NCBI RefSeq assembly: GCF_965208485.1
Contig: NZ_OZ242344.1
Location: 372,001-436,000, forward strand
Direction of reading: 5' to 3'
From: Poriferisodalis sp965208485
GTDB lineage: Bacteria; Actinomycetota; Acidimicrobiia; Acidimicrobiales; Poriferisodalaceae
DNA length: 64,000 bases
Translations under genes and position numbers: made by a program
Shown: positions 8,365 to 16,236 of the stretch, piece after piece
Numbering within the stretch: the stretch's first letter is position 1
Layout: every line of letters begins with the position of its first letter
The notes under the pieces: generated by a model
Seen by the model: the letters and a program-made list of their open reading frames with translations, nothing else
Told to the model about the DNA's origin: nothing
The model's database searches: none

Positions 8365-9366
8365 ATGAACACGAACCTGTCGGCATTCAGGCTTCGAACG
8401 GTCGCATTGGTGCTCGTCGTTGCCCTTGTGGCCTCAGCGTGTGGAGGAGGCGATGACTCCCCCACCGCAGCCGCCCAAGGCGACAGCTTCCCGCTGACGT
8501 TCACCAACTGCGACAGGGAGTTCACCCTCGACGCCGCGCCCGAGCGGGTGATGTTGATGGAGGCCGCCGCGCCGTCGCTGCTGTTCGCCGCAGGTGCCAT
8601 GGACCGAGTGATCGCCCGCATCGAGGACTTCCCCGAGGAGTACTACACCGCCGAGGAGCTGAACATCCTCGAAGCCATCCCAGCCTTGGTGGCCGAGGCC
8701 ACTTCGACCGGCGGGGTCGAGATTTCGGTCGAGGAGATCATTGCTCACGACCCCGACATCGTCATCGGTTACGACACCGCCACGCTCACCCACGACACGC
8801 TGGGCGATGTCGGCATCCAGCTCTATGTGATGCCTCCGTTCTGTGACAATCCGCCGCTTCCATCGTTCGAAAGCATCCTGGACGAGGTCCGCCTGTACGG
8901 GCAGCTCTTCGGCACGACCGAGGTGGCCGACGCGAACGCCGCCGCGTTGGAGGCTGCGGTGGCCGCGGCGGCAGATGCGCCGGTCGCCGAAGGGAAGACC
9001 GCTGCCGCGCTCTATGTCACTTCCGACGGCAGCGCCATCTACGCCTACTCCTCGCTCGGCATGGTCCACCCGCTGATGGAGGCCCTGGGAATGACCAATG
9101 TCTTCGCCGAGCTGAGCGAGCGAGTGCCCGAGGTCTCGATCGAAGAGGTCATCGGTCGCGACCCGGAGATCTTGATCCTGCTCTATGACGACTTCGGGCT
9201 CACTCCCGACGAGATCAGCGAGCTCGTCACCGAGCTGCGGGGCGCCAGCAGCATCACCGCTGTGGCGGACGGTGCGGTCTACCCGCTGCTGTTCAACTGG
9301 GCCGAACCCCCGACGCCGCTCGTGGTCGAGGGCCTGTCAGTGCTCAGCGACCAGATCACCGAGTGA
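8365..9366 (+). CDS. Metal/chelate ABC transporter binding lipoprotein
   Basis: This 333-residue protein is the extracytoplasmic receptor of the importer. It begins with a lipoprotein signal (VALVLVVALVASAC, lipidated Cys at about residue 28), followed by a Gly/Asp-rich linker. The mature part has the COG0614 layout: ERVMLMEAAAPSLLFAAGAMDRV near the start, VEEIIAHDPDIVIGY, a long connecting helix and a second lobe with IEEVIGRDPEILILLYDD. The start ATG has AAAGGGAA just upstream, unlike the leaderless first gene. Acidic residues are frequent; no His-rich loop of the ZnuA type is seen, so the metal may be bound as a complex. Confidence 0.8.
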   Translation: MNTNLSAFRLRTVALVLVVALVASACGGGDDSPTAAAQGDSFPLTFTNCDREFTLDAAPERVMLMEAAAPSLLFAAGAMDRVIARIEDFPEEYYTAEELNILEAIPALVAEATSTGGVEISVEEIIAHDPDIVIGYDTATLTHDTLGDVGIQLYVMPPFCDNPPLPSFESILDEVRLYGQLFGTTEVADANAAALEAAVAAAADAPVAEGKTAAALYVTSDGSAIYAYSSLGMVHPLMEALGMTNVFAELSERVPEVSIEEVIGRDPEILILLYDDFGLTPDEISELVTELRGASSITAVADGAVYPLLFNWAEPPTPLVVEGLSVLSDQITE

Positions 9367-9373
9367 CGACTCC

Positions 9374-10153
9374 ATGATTGCGGCCACCGGCATCGACCTG
9401 CGTCTCGGCGCGAACGATGTCCTGTCCGGGGCGCAGCTCAGTACGCGTCCCGGACAGGTGGTCGGCCTCATCGGGCCCAACGGCAGCGGCAAGTCATCGT
9501 TGCTGCGGTGCCTGTACGGGATGCTCCGCCCACACCGAGGCGCCATTCTCATCGACGACAAGGCGATCGAGTCGCTGCCGCAACGCGCAGTCGCACGCGC
9601 CATCGCAGTGGTGACCCAAGACGCCGCTGCCGACGGCGTCGACATCACGGTCGGCGAATTCGTGCTGCTCGGCCGCCACGTTCATCGCGGCGACCATCAG
9701 GGCTTCACCGACGACGATCGCAAAATCGCTCTCGAAGGACTGGAGCTGGTGGACATGTCGGGCTTCGCCGAGCGAAAGCTCCACGAGCTGTCCGGCGGGG
9801 AGCGCCAGCGGGTGATGATCGCCCGGTGCATCGCGCAGCAGAGCCCGGTGATCCTGCTCGACGAACCCACCAACCATCTCGATGTCCGCTACCAGCACGA
9901 GGTGCTCACGCTGGTACGGCAGCTCCAGAACGACACCATCGTGGTGCTCCACGACCTCAACCTCGCCAGCCGCTACTGCGATCACCTCGCCCTCCTCGAT
10001 CACGGCAGGGTCGTGCATCAGGGCCGTCCCGAGGATGTCCTGCGAAGCGAGGTGCTCGAACCCGTCTACGGCATCGAGGTGCGACAACTTGCCGACGGAC
10101 AGCACCCCTACCTCGCGTTCGGCCCGCATGCTGTGATCGGCAGCAAGCGATGA
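9374..10153 (+). CDS. Metal/chelate ABC transporter ATP-binding protein
   Basis: This 259-residue protein is the cytoplasmic ATPase of the importer. It shows Walker A GPNGSGKSS, Q-loop VVTQDAAADG, signature LSGGERQRVMIARC, Walker B VILLDEPTNHLD and the switch His in VVLHDLNLASRYC. It resembles FecE/FepC-type ATPases. It starts 7 bp after the binding-protein stop, and its own stop overlaps the next start as ATGA, so permease, receptor, ATPase and the [2Fe-2S] protein form one operon. Confidence 0.85.
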   Translation: MIAATGIDLRLGANDVLSGAQLSTRPGQVVGLIGPNGSGKSSLLRCLYGMLRPHRGAILIDDKAIESLPQRAVARAIAVVTQDAAADGVDITVGEFVLLGRHVHRGDHQGFTDDDRKIALEGLELVDMSGFAERKLHELSGGERQRVMIARCIAQQSPVILLDEPTNHLDVRYQHEVLTLVRQLQNDTIVVLHDLNLASRYCDHLALLDHGRVVHQGRPEDVLRSEVLEPVYGIEVRQLADGQHPYLAFGPHAVIGSKR

Positions 10154-10569
10154 ACCAGGCGTCATGCACTCTCGCGTCGGACTTCAGCGCGCGGGTGCTC
10201 GTCTGTCGCGGCTGCTGCTGTGGTTCCGAGCGGAAGCACCCCGCTATCGACCACGACGAGCAGATCGTCGAGTTTGCGGCTGTGGCGCGCACTCGTGTCG
10301 TGGACTGCGTCGACGAGTGCGCTCACTCCAACGTCGTCATCGTCCGCTCGGGCCACGGAACATCGGTGTGGCTCGGTGGCATCAACAGCCCTGCGATCAC
10401 CACTGTCCTGTGCGAGTGGCTCGCCGCCGGCGCCCCACAGCCGGCGCCTCCGGTTCTTCAGTCGAAGATCTTCAGTCGCCGATCAGAGGCACTTGGGGCA
10501 GGTGCCGAACACGTCGAGTCGGTGGGTGCTCGGTTGGAACCCGCTGGTGCCCAACGCCTCGTCGAGTGA
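10150..10569 (+). CDS. Thioredoxin-like [2Fe-2S] ferredoxin domain protein
   Basis: This 139-residue protein carries the cysteine pattern of thioredoxin-like [2Fe-2S] ferredoxins: VLVCRGCCCGSERKHP near residue 17 and later VVDCVDECAHSNVVIV. Translational overlap with the ATPase suggests a role in the same metal pathway, perhaps redox release of the metal or a metal-buffering step. Homologous domains normally end soon after the WLGG segment, but here the frame continues another 37 residues or so into the antisense of the regulator gene, giving an 87-bp convergent overlap. That tail is probably a read-through extension. Confidence 0.7.
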   Translation: MNQASCTLASDFSARVLVCRGCCCGSERKHPAIDHDEQIVEFAAVARTRVVDCVDECAHSNVVIVRSGHGTSVWLGGINSPAITTVLCEWLAAGAPQPAPPVLQSKIFSRRSEALGAGAEHVESVGARLEPAGAQRLVE

Positions 10570-10926
10570 GGTCTCGAGGCTGCGTTCGTCGGCGGCAGGC
10601 ATGAAGAAGTCGTCAACCATGCCGCACACGGTGCAGATCGTGTGGTGATGATGGCCGATGATGTCCTCGGAGAACTCGTAGCGGGTTGGGTCGTCGATGC
10701 CGACAACCCGCCGAACGACGCCCACGCTCTCGAGGTCGGCCATATTGCGGTAGAGCGAGCTCTGGGTGAGACGAGGTCGGAGCTCGAGCATCTCGGGGAT
10801 GGTCGCTGGTCGAGCGGCACGAACAAGGAGTTCCACCAGCTCTCGCCGGCCCTTGGTGTAGAGCTGTCCCGCTTCGTTCAGGCGGGCCGACACCAATTCG
10901 TGGGTCTCGGCGAGTCGCTCGCCCAT
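10483..10926 (-). CDS. Fur-family metalloregulator (Zur-like)
   Basis: This 147-residue protein is a Fur/Zur-type repressor: an N-terminal winged helix (RRELVELLVRAARPATIPEM, then LTQSSLYRNMADLESVGVV) and a C-terminal dimerisation domain with HHHHTICTVCGMVDD and CPKC. Cys98, Cys101, Cys143 and Cys146 form the structural zinc site. It stands beside the metal ABC operon in convergent orientation. The 7-1-7 palindromes at 7222 and 15905 are its likely targets. The family is certain; zinc specificity is inferred from the COG0523 gene sharing the motif. Confidence 0.85.
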   Translation of the reverse strand: MGERLAETHELVSARLNEAGQLYTKGRRELVELLVRAARPATIPEMLELRPRLTQSSLYRNMADLESVGVVRRVVGIDDPTRYEFSEDIIGHHHHTICTVCGMVDDFFMPAADERSLETSLDEALGTSGFQPSTHRLDVFGTCPKCL

Positions 10927-10980
10927 CAGCGCATCCTACAGAGGACGCCTGCACCCAAAATGGAAGGCGCGAAGCCGCCT

Positions 10981-11811
10981 CTAGGCAGCCACTCGAGTAA
11001 CGAATCCCGTGATCTCGTCGATTATCTCGTCTCGATTGGTCTCGTTCACCAGTTCGTGGCGGGCGCCTTCGTAGAGGCGGATGGTCTTGTCGTCGCTGGG
11101 CATTGACTGCACTGCCTCAAGCGATGTGCGGTAGTCGACGAAGGGATCATCGGTGCCGTGGCAGAACAGCACTGGCATCGTGAGCAGATCGACGTTGGCG
11201 CTGAAGAGGTCCAACGCCACCATCTCAGCTTCGAGCAGGGGCCGCTTGTAGCGCCCCCGATAAATCAACGGATCGGTGGAATAGGCCTCGACCGTCGCTT
11301 CGTCGCGGGACATTCCCGAGAAATCGGTCGTGGCCGGCGGCAGTTCCGGCTGCGCCAAGGCCTCCCGGGCCCAGTTCCAGTCGCCGATGACCGCGCCGAG
11401 CAGGACGATGCCAGCCACGTCGCCGGGATTCTCCTGGGCGAACCGTGACGTGAGCAGTCCGCCCATCGAGTGTCCGATCATGACGACCGGCAGCCCCGGG
11501 TGCTCGGCCAGGGCGATGTCGACGAGCGTCCGCAGGTCGTCGACCACGTGCTCGAAGTCGGTGATGAGCGCCCGCTCGCCGTCGCTGTGACCGTGCCCCA
11601 TGTGATCGGGGCCGTAGATCACCGCGCCGTCGGCCATCAGCCGCTCGGCGAGGTGGCCGTACCGAGCCGCGTACTCGGCGTATCCGTGCACGACGACCAC
11701 GACACAGCGAGGCGGGCCGTCGGGAGCCCATCGCTCGTAATGAATCGACCCCTCTGACCCAGCGAACATCGGCACGGGTGCGGTTCTAGCACTCCCGGGC
11801 AGCGGCGCCAC
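10981..11811 (-). CDS. Alpha/beta hydrolase, monoacylglycerol lipase-like
   Basis: This 276-residue protein has the serine-hydrolase lid-containing fold of bacterial monoglyceride lipases and lysophospholipases. It shows the oxyanion segment VVVVHGYAEYAARYGHLAERL, YGPDHMGHGHSDGE, the nucleophile elbow GHSMGGLL, the acid in VLFCHGTDDPFV and the His in GARHELVNE. The start at 11811 is uncertain; an internal ATG at 11769 (MFAGSEGSIHYERW) fits the domain start better. It probably releases fatty acid from membrane or imported lipid. Confidence 0.8.
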   Translation of the reverse strand: MAPLPGSARTAPVPMFAGSEGSIHYERWAPDGPPRCVVVVVHGYAEYAARYGHLAERLMADGAVIYGPDHMGHGHSDGERALITDFEHVVDDLRTLVDIALAEHPGLPVVMIGHSMGGLLTSRFAQENPGDVAGIVLLGAVIGDWNWAREALAQPELPPATTDFSGMSRDEATVEAYSTDPLIYRGRYKRPLLEAEMVALDLFSANVDLLTMPVLFCHGTDDPFVDYRTSLEAVQSMPSDDKTIRLYEGARHELVNETNRDEIIDEITGFVTRVAA

Positions 11812-11969
11812 TCTTGGTCAGTCACGTAGGAACAGTTCTCATTTCGGCTAATGTCCCCTACCGGCCTCCGTAGCACGGCACGAGCTGGTCAGCGTAAGTG
11901 AGGCCGAATCTCCCGCCACGAACGGGCACCAGCCGGCGTGGACCTAGCAACAGAGGAGAACCCGAAGAG

Positions 11970-13157
11970 ATGAACGCCTTCACGCTTGAACCGATGCCGA
12001 CAACTACCGTCGGCGAGGGCAGCGTCGCCGAGATCGCCCAGCACGTGCGGGCCCACGGCAGCCGTGCTTTCGTCGTGAGCGACCCGGGCGTTCGCGCCGC
12101 AGGTGTCCTCAACTCCGTCATCGACGCGCTCACGAAAGACGGGCTCGAGTGGACGGCCTTCGACGACGTCGACCCGAATCCGACAGACATCAATGTCGCC
12201 GCAGGGGTGGAATCACTGCGAGGGTTCGGCGCCGAGGGCACGGTGATGGTGCTCGTCGGCGGTGGGTCCGTGATGGATTGCGGCAAGTACATCGCCATGG
12301 CTGCGCCGTCAGGCATCGATGACTCGTCGCTTGCCTTCTCACCCGAACTCGACGACGCCGACCGGATCGACTTCGCCACCTTGGCGCCCCCGGCGCGGGC
12401 CAGCGCACCCTGCGTTCCCACCATCGCCGTGCCCACCACCTCTGGCACGGCATCTGAAACCAATGGCGGCGGCTTGATCACCCGAAACGAGGACCATCGC
12501 AAGCTGACGTTCAGCCACCCGGACGTTCGACCACGCGCTGTCGTGCTCGATCCGATCCTGACCGTCGGGCTCCCGCCGGCTGCCACTGCGGTGTGCGGCA
12601 TGGATGTTCTGACCCACGCCATCGAGGCGTACACCTCTACCGCCGCAAACCCGTACGCCGATGGTCTCGCGCTGCACGCCATCCGGCTCACCGGGAGGTG
12701 GCTCCCCCAAGCTGTCGCCGACGGCAGCGACATCGAGGCCCGGGCGTCGATGCAGATCGCTTCGCATCTTGCGGGCCGTGCTTTCTCGTCCGGCCCGCTG
12801 CTGGGACTCGTCCACGCAACCGGTCACCCCGTCTCGGGCACGTTCGGAGCGGCGCACGGACAGACGCTCGCCACCATGCTCCCGCACGTCATGCAGTTCA
12901 ACATTGAGGCCGTGGCTGACCGATACGCCGAGGTCGGCGCAGCGCTTGGTGCAGTTCGCGACCCGCTGGCCGCCATCGAAGCGGTCAAAACGCTGTCGGC
13001 AACCGTCGGAACCGATCGTCGCCTGAGCGACCTCGGCGCCACATCCAACGACATCGACGCACTCACCACCGATGCGTTGCGCGATCTCATCATCTTGAAC
13101 ACACCGCGTTACCCGAGCCGGGAAGAAGTCCATGCGCTGTACGAACTGGCGCTGTAG
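11970..13157 (+). CDS. Iron-containing alcohol dehydrogenase
   Basis: This 395-residue group III alcohol dehydrogenase oxidises alcohols or reduces aldehydes with NAD(P). It shows the nucleotide-binding GGGSVMDCGKYIA (about 97-109), PTTSGTASETN (155-165) and a full metal set: Asp212 and His216 in GMDVLTHAIEAY, His282 in LVHATGHP and His296 in GAAHGQTL. The ATG at 11970 has a purine-rich GAGGAGAACCCGAAGAG leader. No microcompartment or pathway neighbours are present to define its substrate. Confidence 0.85.
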   Translation: MNAFTLEPMPTTTVGEGSVAEIAQHVRAHGSRAFVVSDPGVRAAGVLNSVIDALTKDGLEWTAFDDVDPNPTDINVAAGVESLRGFGAEGTVMVLVGGGSVMDCGKYIAMAAPSGIDDSSLAFSPELDDADRIDFATLAPPARASAPCVPTIAVPTTSGTASETNGGGLITRNEDHRKLTFSHPDVRPRAVVLDPILTVGLPPAATAVCGMDVLTHAIEAYTSTAANPYADGLALHAIRLTGRWLPQAVADGSDIEARASMQIASHLAGRAFSSGPLLGLVHATGHPVSGTFGAAHGQTLATMLPHVMQFNIEAVADRYAEVGAALGAVRDPLAAIEAVKTLSATVGTDRRLSDLGATSNDIDALTTDALRDLIILNTPRYPSREEVHALYELAL

Positions 13158-13247
13158 ATGAGTCGGCACCGCTCTTCCGAATCTGGGGGCATAGATAACC
13201 TCGCCGCATAGGTTCATCGAACGAGCACCACAGGAGCACGCTGCGCC

Positions 13248-13883
13248 ATGCCACTGACCCAGTACCGGATTGATCGCGAAGGCGCCGACCGTCTCCTCTT
13301 CCTCATGCACGGCTATACCGCCGAGCAGCACCACCTCGCGTCGTATGTGCCGTTGGTGGACCCAGACGAGCGCTTCACAGCGATCGCACCGCGCGGCCCG
13401 ATCGACATGCCCGACGGCGACGGCGCGGGCTGGTGGTCCATCGACCTTGAGACCTTCGAAATGGATCTCTCACAGTTCATGCCGTCATTGGAGATGATCG
13501 AGTCATTGATCGCCGAGGAGGCCGACAAGGCAGGCGTTCCACTCGAGCGGTGCATCGTGGGCGGATTCAGCCAAGGCGGCTACCTGTCGCTGGCGCTCGT
13601 TGGGAGGCCTGGTGCGCCCCGCTACGCCGGCGTGTGGGCCATTTGCTGCGGGCTTCCGAGCGCACCAGGACTCGACCTCGACTTGTCGGGCGGTGACGGC
13701 CGGCCTGCACTGTTCCAGTGGGGCACCCGCGACATCTTCATCGGCCAGGAGCAGCCCAAAGAGGTGATCGCGGCCCTTGGCGACGGCGGGTGGAATCTGC
13801 GCCACCACGCCTACGACATGGCCCACAGCCAGACCATCGAAATGATGATCGACGCCCGCGAGTGGCTCGCCGGCGTCCTCTGA
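13248..13883 (+). CDS. Phospholipase/carboxylesterase-type hydrolase
   Basis: This 211-residue protein is an alpha/beta hydrolase of the acyl-protein-thioesterase/carboxylesterase group. The catalytic set is visible: LFLMHGYTAEQHHL (oxyanion), GFSQGGYLSLAL (nucleophile Ser), FQWGTRDIFI (acid Asp) and HHAYDMAHSQTIEMM (His). Length fits the family. It follows the alcohol dehydrogenase at about 90 bp with its own GGAG-rich leader, and it is convergent with the WD40 gene 8 bp beyond its stop. Confidence 0.75.
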   Translation: MPLTQYRIDREGADRLLFLMHGYTAEQHHLASYVPLVDPDERFTAIAPRGPIDMPDGDGAGWWSIDLETFEMDLSQFMPSLEMIESLIAEEADKAGVPLERCIVGGFSQGGYLSLALVGRPGAPRYAGVWAICCGLPSAPGLDLDLSGGDGRPALFQWGTRDIFIGQEQPKEVIAALGDGGWNLRHHAYDMAHSQTIEMMIDAREWLAGVL

Positions 13884-13891
13884 CCCGTTGT

Positions 13892-14914
13892 TCAGACTGC
13901 GAGCTTGACGAGGCCGCCGTCGGCCCGTCCGACCAGGAGGCTGTCCTCGCTGACCCAGCGGAGTCGGCTGGTGGCTGCGCCGGACTCGAGTGCAGTCACC
14001 GGCGACAGGTCCTCGCCGGCACGAGTCGGGGCAGCCCACACGATGGTGCGGCCCTCTCCTCCGCCGGTGGCGACGGACTTGCCCGATGGATCCCAAGCAA
14101 GATCCTCAATGTGGTTCTCGTGACCGGAAGCAGATGCCGGCACCGTGCCGGCGGGTCCTTTTCCGCCGAAGTCCCAGACGGTGATCTCGCCGAGGCACGC
14201 GACCGCGAGCCACCGGCTGTCGTGACGGAACCCGAGTCGCTCGATCTTGGACGGATAGCCAGACATCGCGAGGTCGTTGCCGCTCCAGAGCTTCCACAGA
14301 TGCACGGTCGCGTCTTGCGCGCCGGCGCAGGCCCACGCTCCGTCGGGAGACATTGCCAGCGACAGCAGCGACCCTTTCCAGTCGAAACGACGTCGGCGGC
14401 CCGCCCGTTTTCCGATGACGTCGTGCCAGCCAATGCCGCCGTATGCGGTTGCACCGACGCGGGTGCCGTCGGCTGACCAGGCCACTGCCGTCACCGTCGA
14501 GGGTTGATCGTCGAAGTCGTGGAGAATCGTGCCGTCTTGGTCGGTGATCACAAGGTGCCGTCCGGCGCCGATCGCAAACACGGGTGCGGTCGGCGACCAT
14601 GCCAGTGCTGTCACCCAGGCTGACGCGGCAACCACGCCCTGAGCAGCTCCCGCGGCGTCGTAGATCCGCACACATCCGTCTTGTCCCCCGACCGCGACAC
14701 GGCTGCTGTCGGCCGACCAGGCGGCGCTCAGCACTCCCATCTCATGCCGGCAGAGCGCTGTGGCCGAACCGTCGTCAGTGTCGATCAGGGCAGCCTCTCC
14801 ACCCAGCGATCCGACCACCGCGAGGCCACAATCCCGCGAGACCTCGAGCACCGCCACGTAGTCGTCGACATCCACCCGCCACTGTGCGATGGGTGTTGTG
14901 CCCGTGTCGGTCAT
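13892..14914 (-). CDS. WD40-repeat beta-propeller protein, coupled to cobW
   Basis: This 340-residue protein consists of about seven WD40-like repeats: recurring segments such as VLSAAWSADSSRVAVGGQDGCVRIYD, VTALAWSPTAPVFAIGA, LSLAMSPDGAWACAGAQD and IEDLAWDPSGKSVATGGGEG. No signal peptide is visible, so it is cytoplasmic and probably a protein-binding scaffold. The chosen ATG at 14914 overlaps the stop of the COG0523 gene as ATGA, so it is translated with it; the open frame extends upstream to 15010 only as overlap. The coupling suggests it assists or receives metal from the GTPase. Confidence 0.8.
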   Translation of the reverse strand: MTDTGTTPIAQWRVDVDDYVAVLEVSRDCGLAVVGSLGGEAALIDTDDGSATALCRHEMGVLSAAWSADSSRVAVGGQDGCVRIYDAAGAAQGVVAASAWVTALAWSPTAPVFAIGAGRHLVITDQDGTILHDFDDQPSTVTAVAWSADGTRVGATAYGGIGWHDVIGKRAGRRRRFDWKGSLLSLAMSPDGAWACAGAQDATVHLWKLWSGNDLAMSGYPSKIERLGFRHDSRWLAVACLGEITVWDFGGKGPAGTVPASASGHENHIEDLAWDPSGKSVATGGGEGRTIVWAAPTRAGEDLSPVTALESGAATSRLRWVSEDSLLVGRADGGLVKLAV

Positions 14915-15894
14915 ACCAGGCAAGACCTGAAGCTGGCCTCCAGTGACGCCCGGTCGAGGTTGCGCCCGATGAACACGAGACGGTTGCGTCGTTGCTCGCC
15001 GTCGCTCCACGTGCCTTGGGCCCGACCGTCGAGCAGCATGTGGACGCCCTGGAACACATACCGCTCATCCCAGCCGGCGATCGACAGGATCCCCTTCGAG
15101 CGGAAGATGTCAGTGCCCTTGGTGCGCAAGAGCTCGCCCAGCCACTCATTCAGCCGATCGATATCGAGGTCGCCTTCGGCTTCGATCCCCACCGATGTCA
15201 CGCTGAGGTCGTGCTGATGCTCGGCTTCAGGGTCAAGGAACTCGGGGTCATCGGCCAGCACGCGCTCAAGCGAGAACGCGCCGACCTCGAGGATGGCATC
15301 AAGGTCGACCTTTCCGTACTGGGTCCGGATAATCGGCGGCAGTGGGTTGATCTGCCGGATCCGGGTTTCCACATCGTCCAACTCGTTGTTGTCGGCGAGA
15401 TCGATTTTGTTGAGCACGACCCGATCGGCGAATGCCAGCTGCTCGACAGCCTCGTTCTCGACCCCTTCGGGCTTCTCTTCGTCCAGATGCGGAACCAGAT
15501 GCTTCGCGTCGACCACCGTGACGATGGCATCGAGCCGCAACTGAGCTGACATCTCATCGTCGACGAAGAACGTCTGGGCCACTGGTGCAGGGTCAGCCAG
15601 CCCTGTCGTCTCGATGAGGATCTGGTCGAACCGGTCCTTGCGCCGCATCAGATTGCCGAGAATGCGGATCAGATCGCCTCGAACGGTGCAGCAGATGCAG
15701 CCGTTGTTCATCTCGAAAATCTCTTCTTCGGCATCGAGGACGATGGCGTCGTCGATGCCGACCTCGCCGAACTCGTTCTCGATCACCGCAATTCGCTTGC
15801 CGTGCTGCTCGGTGAGGATGTGGTTCAACAACGTTGTCTTGCCCGCACCGAGAAAGCCCGTCAGCACCGTCACAGGAACTCGCTCATCAACCAT
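14911..15894 (-). CDS. COG0523/CobW-type GTPase metallochaperone
   Basis: This 327-residue P-loop GTPase of the CobW/ZNG1 group delivers metal ions to target proteins, often under zinc limitation. Walker A is GFLGAGKTTL (13-22), the signature metal-binding CxCC is NNGCICC (Cys66, 68, 69), and the guanine-specificity motif is VVLNKIDLAD. The C-terminal CobW_C domain follows, with a final ANOTHER strand RNRLVFIGRNLD. The ATG at 15894 starts at the family boundary; the open frame extends upstream without homology. A Fur-like operator lies 11 bp before it, which points to repression in metal-replete cells. Confidence 0.85.
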   Translation of the reverse strand: MVDERVPVTVLTGFLGAGKTTLLNHILTEQHGKRIAVIENEFGEVGIDDAIVLDAEEEIFEMNNGCICCTVRGDLIRILGNLMRRKDRFDQILIETTGLADPAPVAQTFFVDDEMSAQLRLDAIVTVVDAKHLVPHLDEEKPEGVENEAVEQLAFADRVVLNKIDLADNNELDDVETRIRQINPLPPIIRTQYGKVDLDAILEVGAFSLERVLADDPEFLDPEAEHQHDLSVTSVGIEAEGDLDIDRLNEWLGELLRTKGTDIFRSKGILSIAGWDERYVFQGVHMLLDGRAQGTWSDGEQRRNRLVFIGRNLDRASLEASFRSCLV

Positions 15895-15901
15895 GCCGGA
15901 A

Positions 15902-15921
15902 ATAGTAATGAGTCCCATTCC
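15902..15921 (-). promoter_or_regulatory. Candidate Fur-family operator 3 over the cobW promoter
   Basis: On the minus strand GGAATGGGACTCATTAC (15921-15905) matches the perfect palindrome at 7222 at 14 of 17 positions. It overlaps a TACTAT -10-like element (15907-15902) that sits seven bases before the cobW ATG, again with no ribosome-binding site. Promoter and operator geometry therefore repeat those of the ABC operon: operator at the -10, start codon at or near the first transcribed base. Confidence 0.6.
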
Positions 15922-16056
15922 CATGTGCACCGTTGCGCCGGCTGGCGCCGCATCGTCGCCTTGGTCGCACTCGAGCTGGCTGCCGAGTACCAGGCTGCCG
16001 GAGCTGCCACACTTTCGACTGACCCGCGACGACGAGGCCGGACGACGGGAGTTCTG

Positions 16057-16236
16057 ATGGCGGAATTGGACATTGCTGACTGCATCAACGAGCTGTGCCC
16101 CTGGCCGGGTGATCCGGTTGCTGCCGACTCGCTGACCACCTACAACGGCCATGTTGTCGGGTTCTGCAACCCGGGCTGCCGCGACAAGTTCGACGCCGCA
16201 GTCGAGAGATTCAACGAACTTCTCACGTCTCAGTAG
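16057..16236 (+). CDS. Small Cys-rich YHS-like metal-binding protein
   Basis: This 59-residue protein reads ADCINELCPWPGDPVAADSL followed by TTYNGHVVGFCNPGCRDKF, a compact YHS-type module with four cysteines in a C..C / C..GC arrangement suited to metal binding. I recall the same short protein beside COG0523 genes in proteobacteria, sometimes misnamed glutathione S-transferase. It is divergent from cobW, with about 160 bp between starts, and could be controlled from the same region. The ATG at 16057 follows an unconvincing GACGGGAG leader. Confidence 0.65.
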   Translation: MAELDIADCINELCPWPGDPVAADSLTTYNGHVVGFCNPGCRDKFDAAVERFNELLTSQ

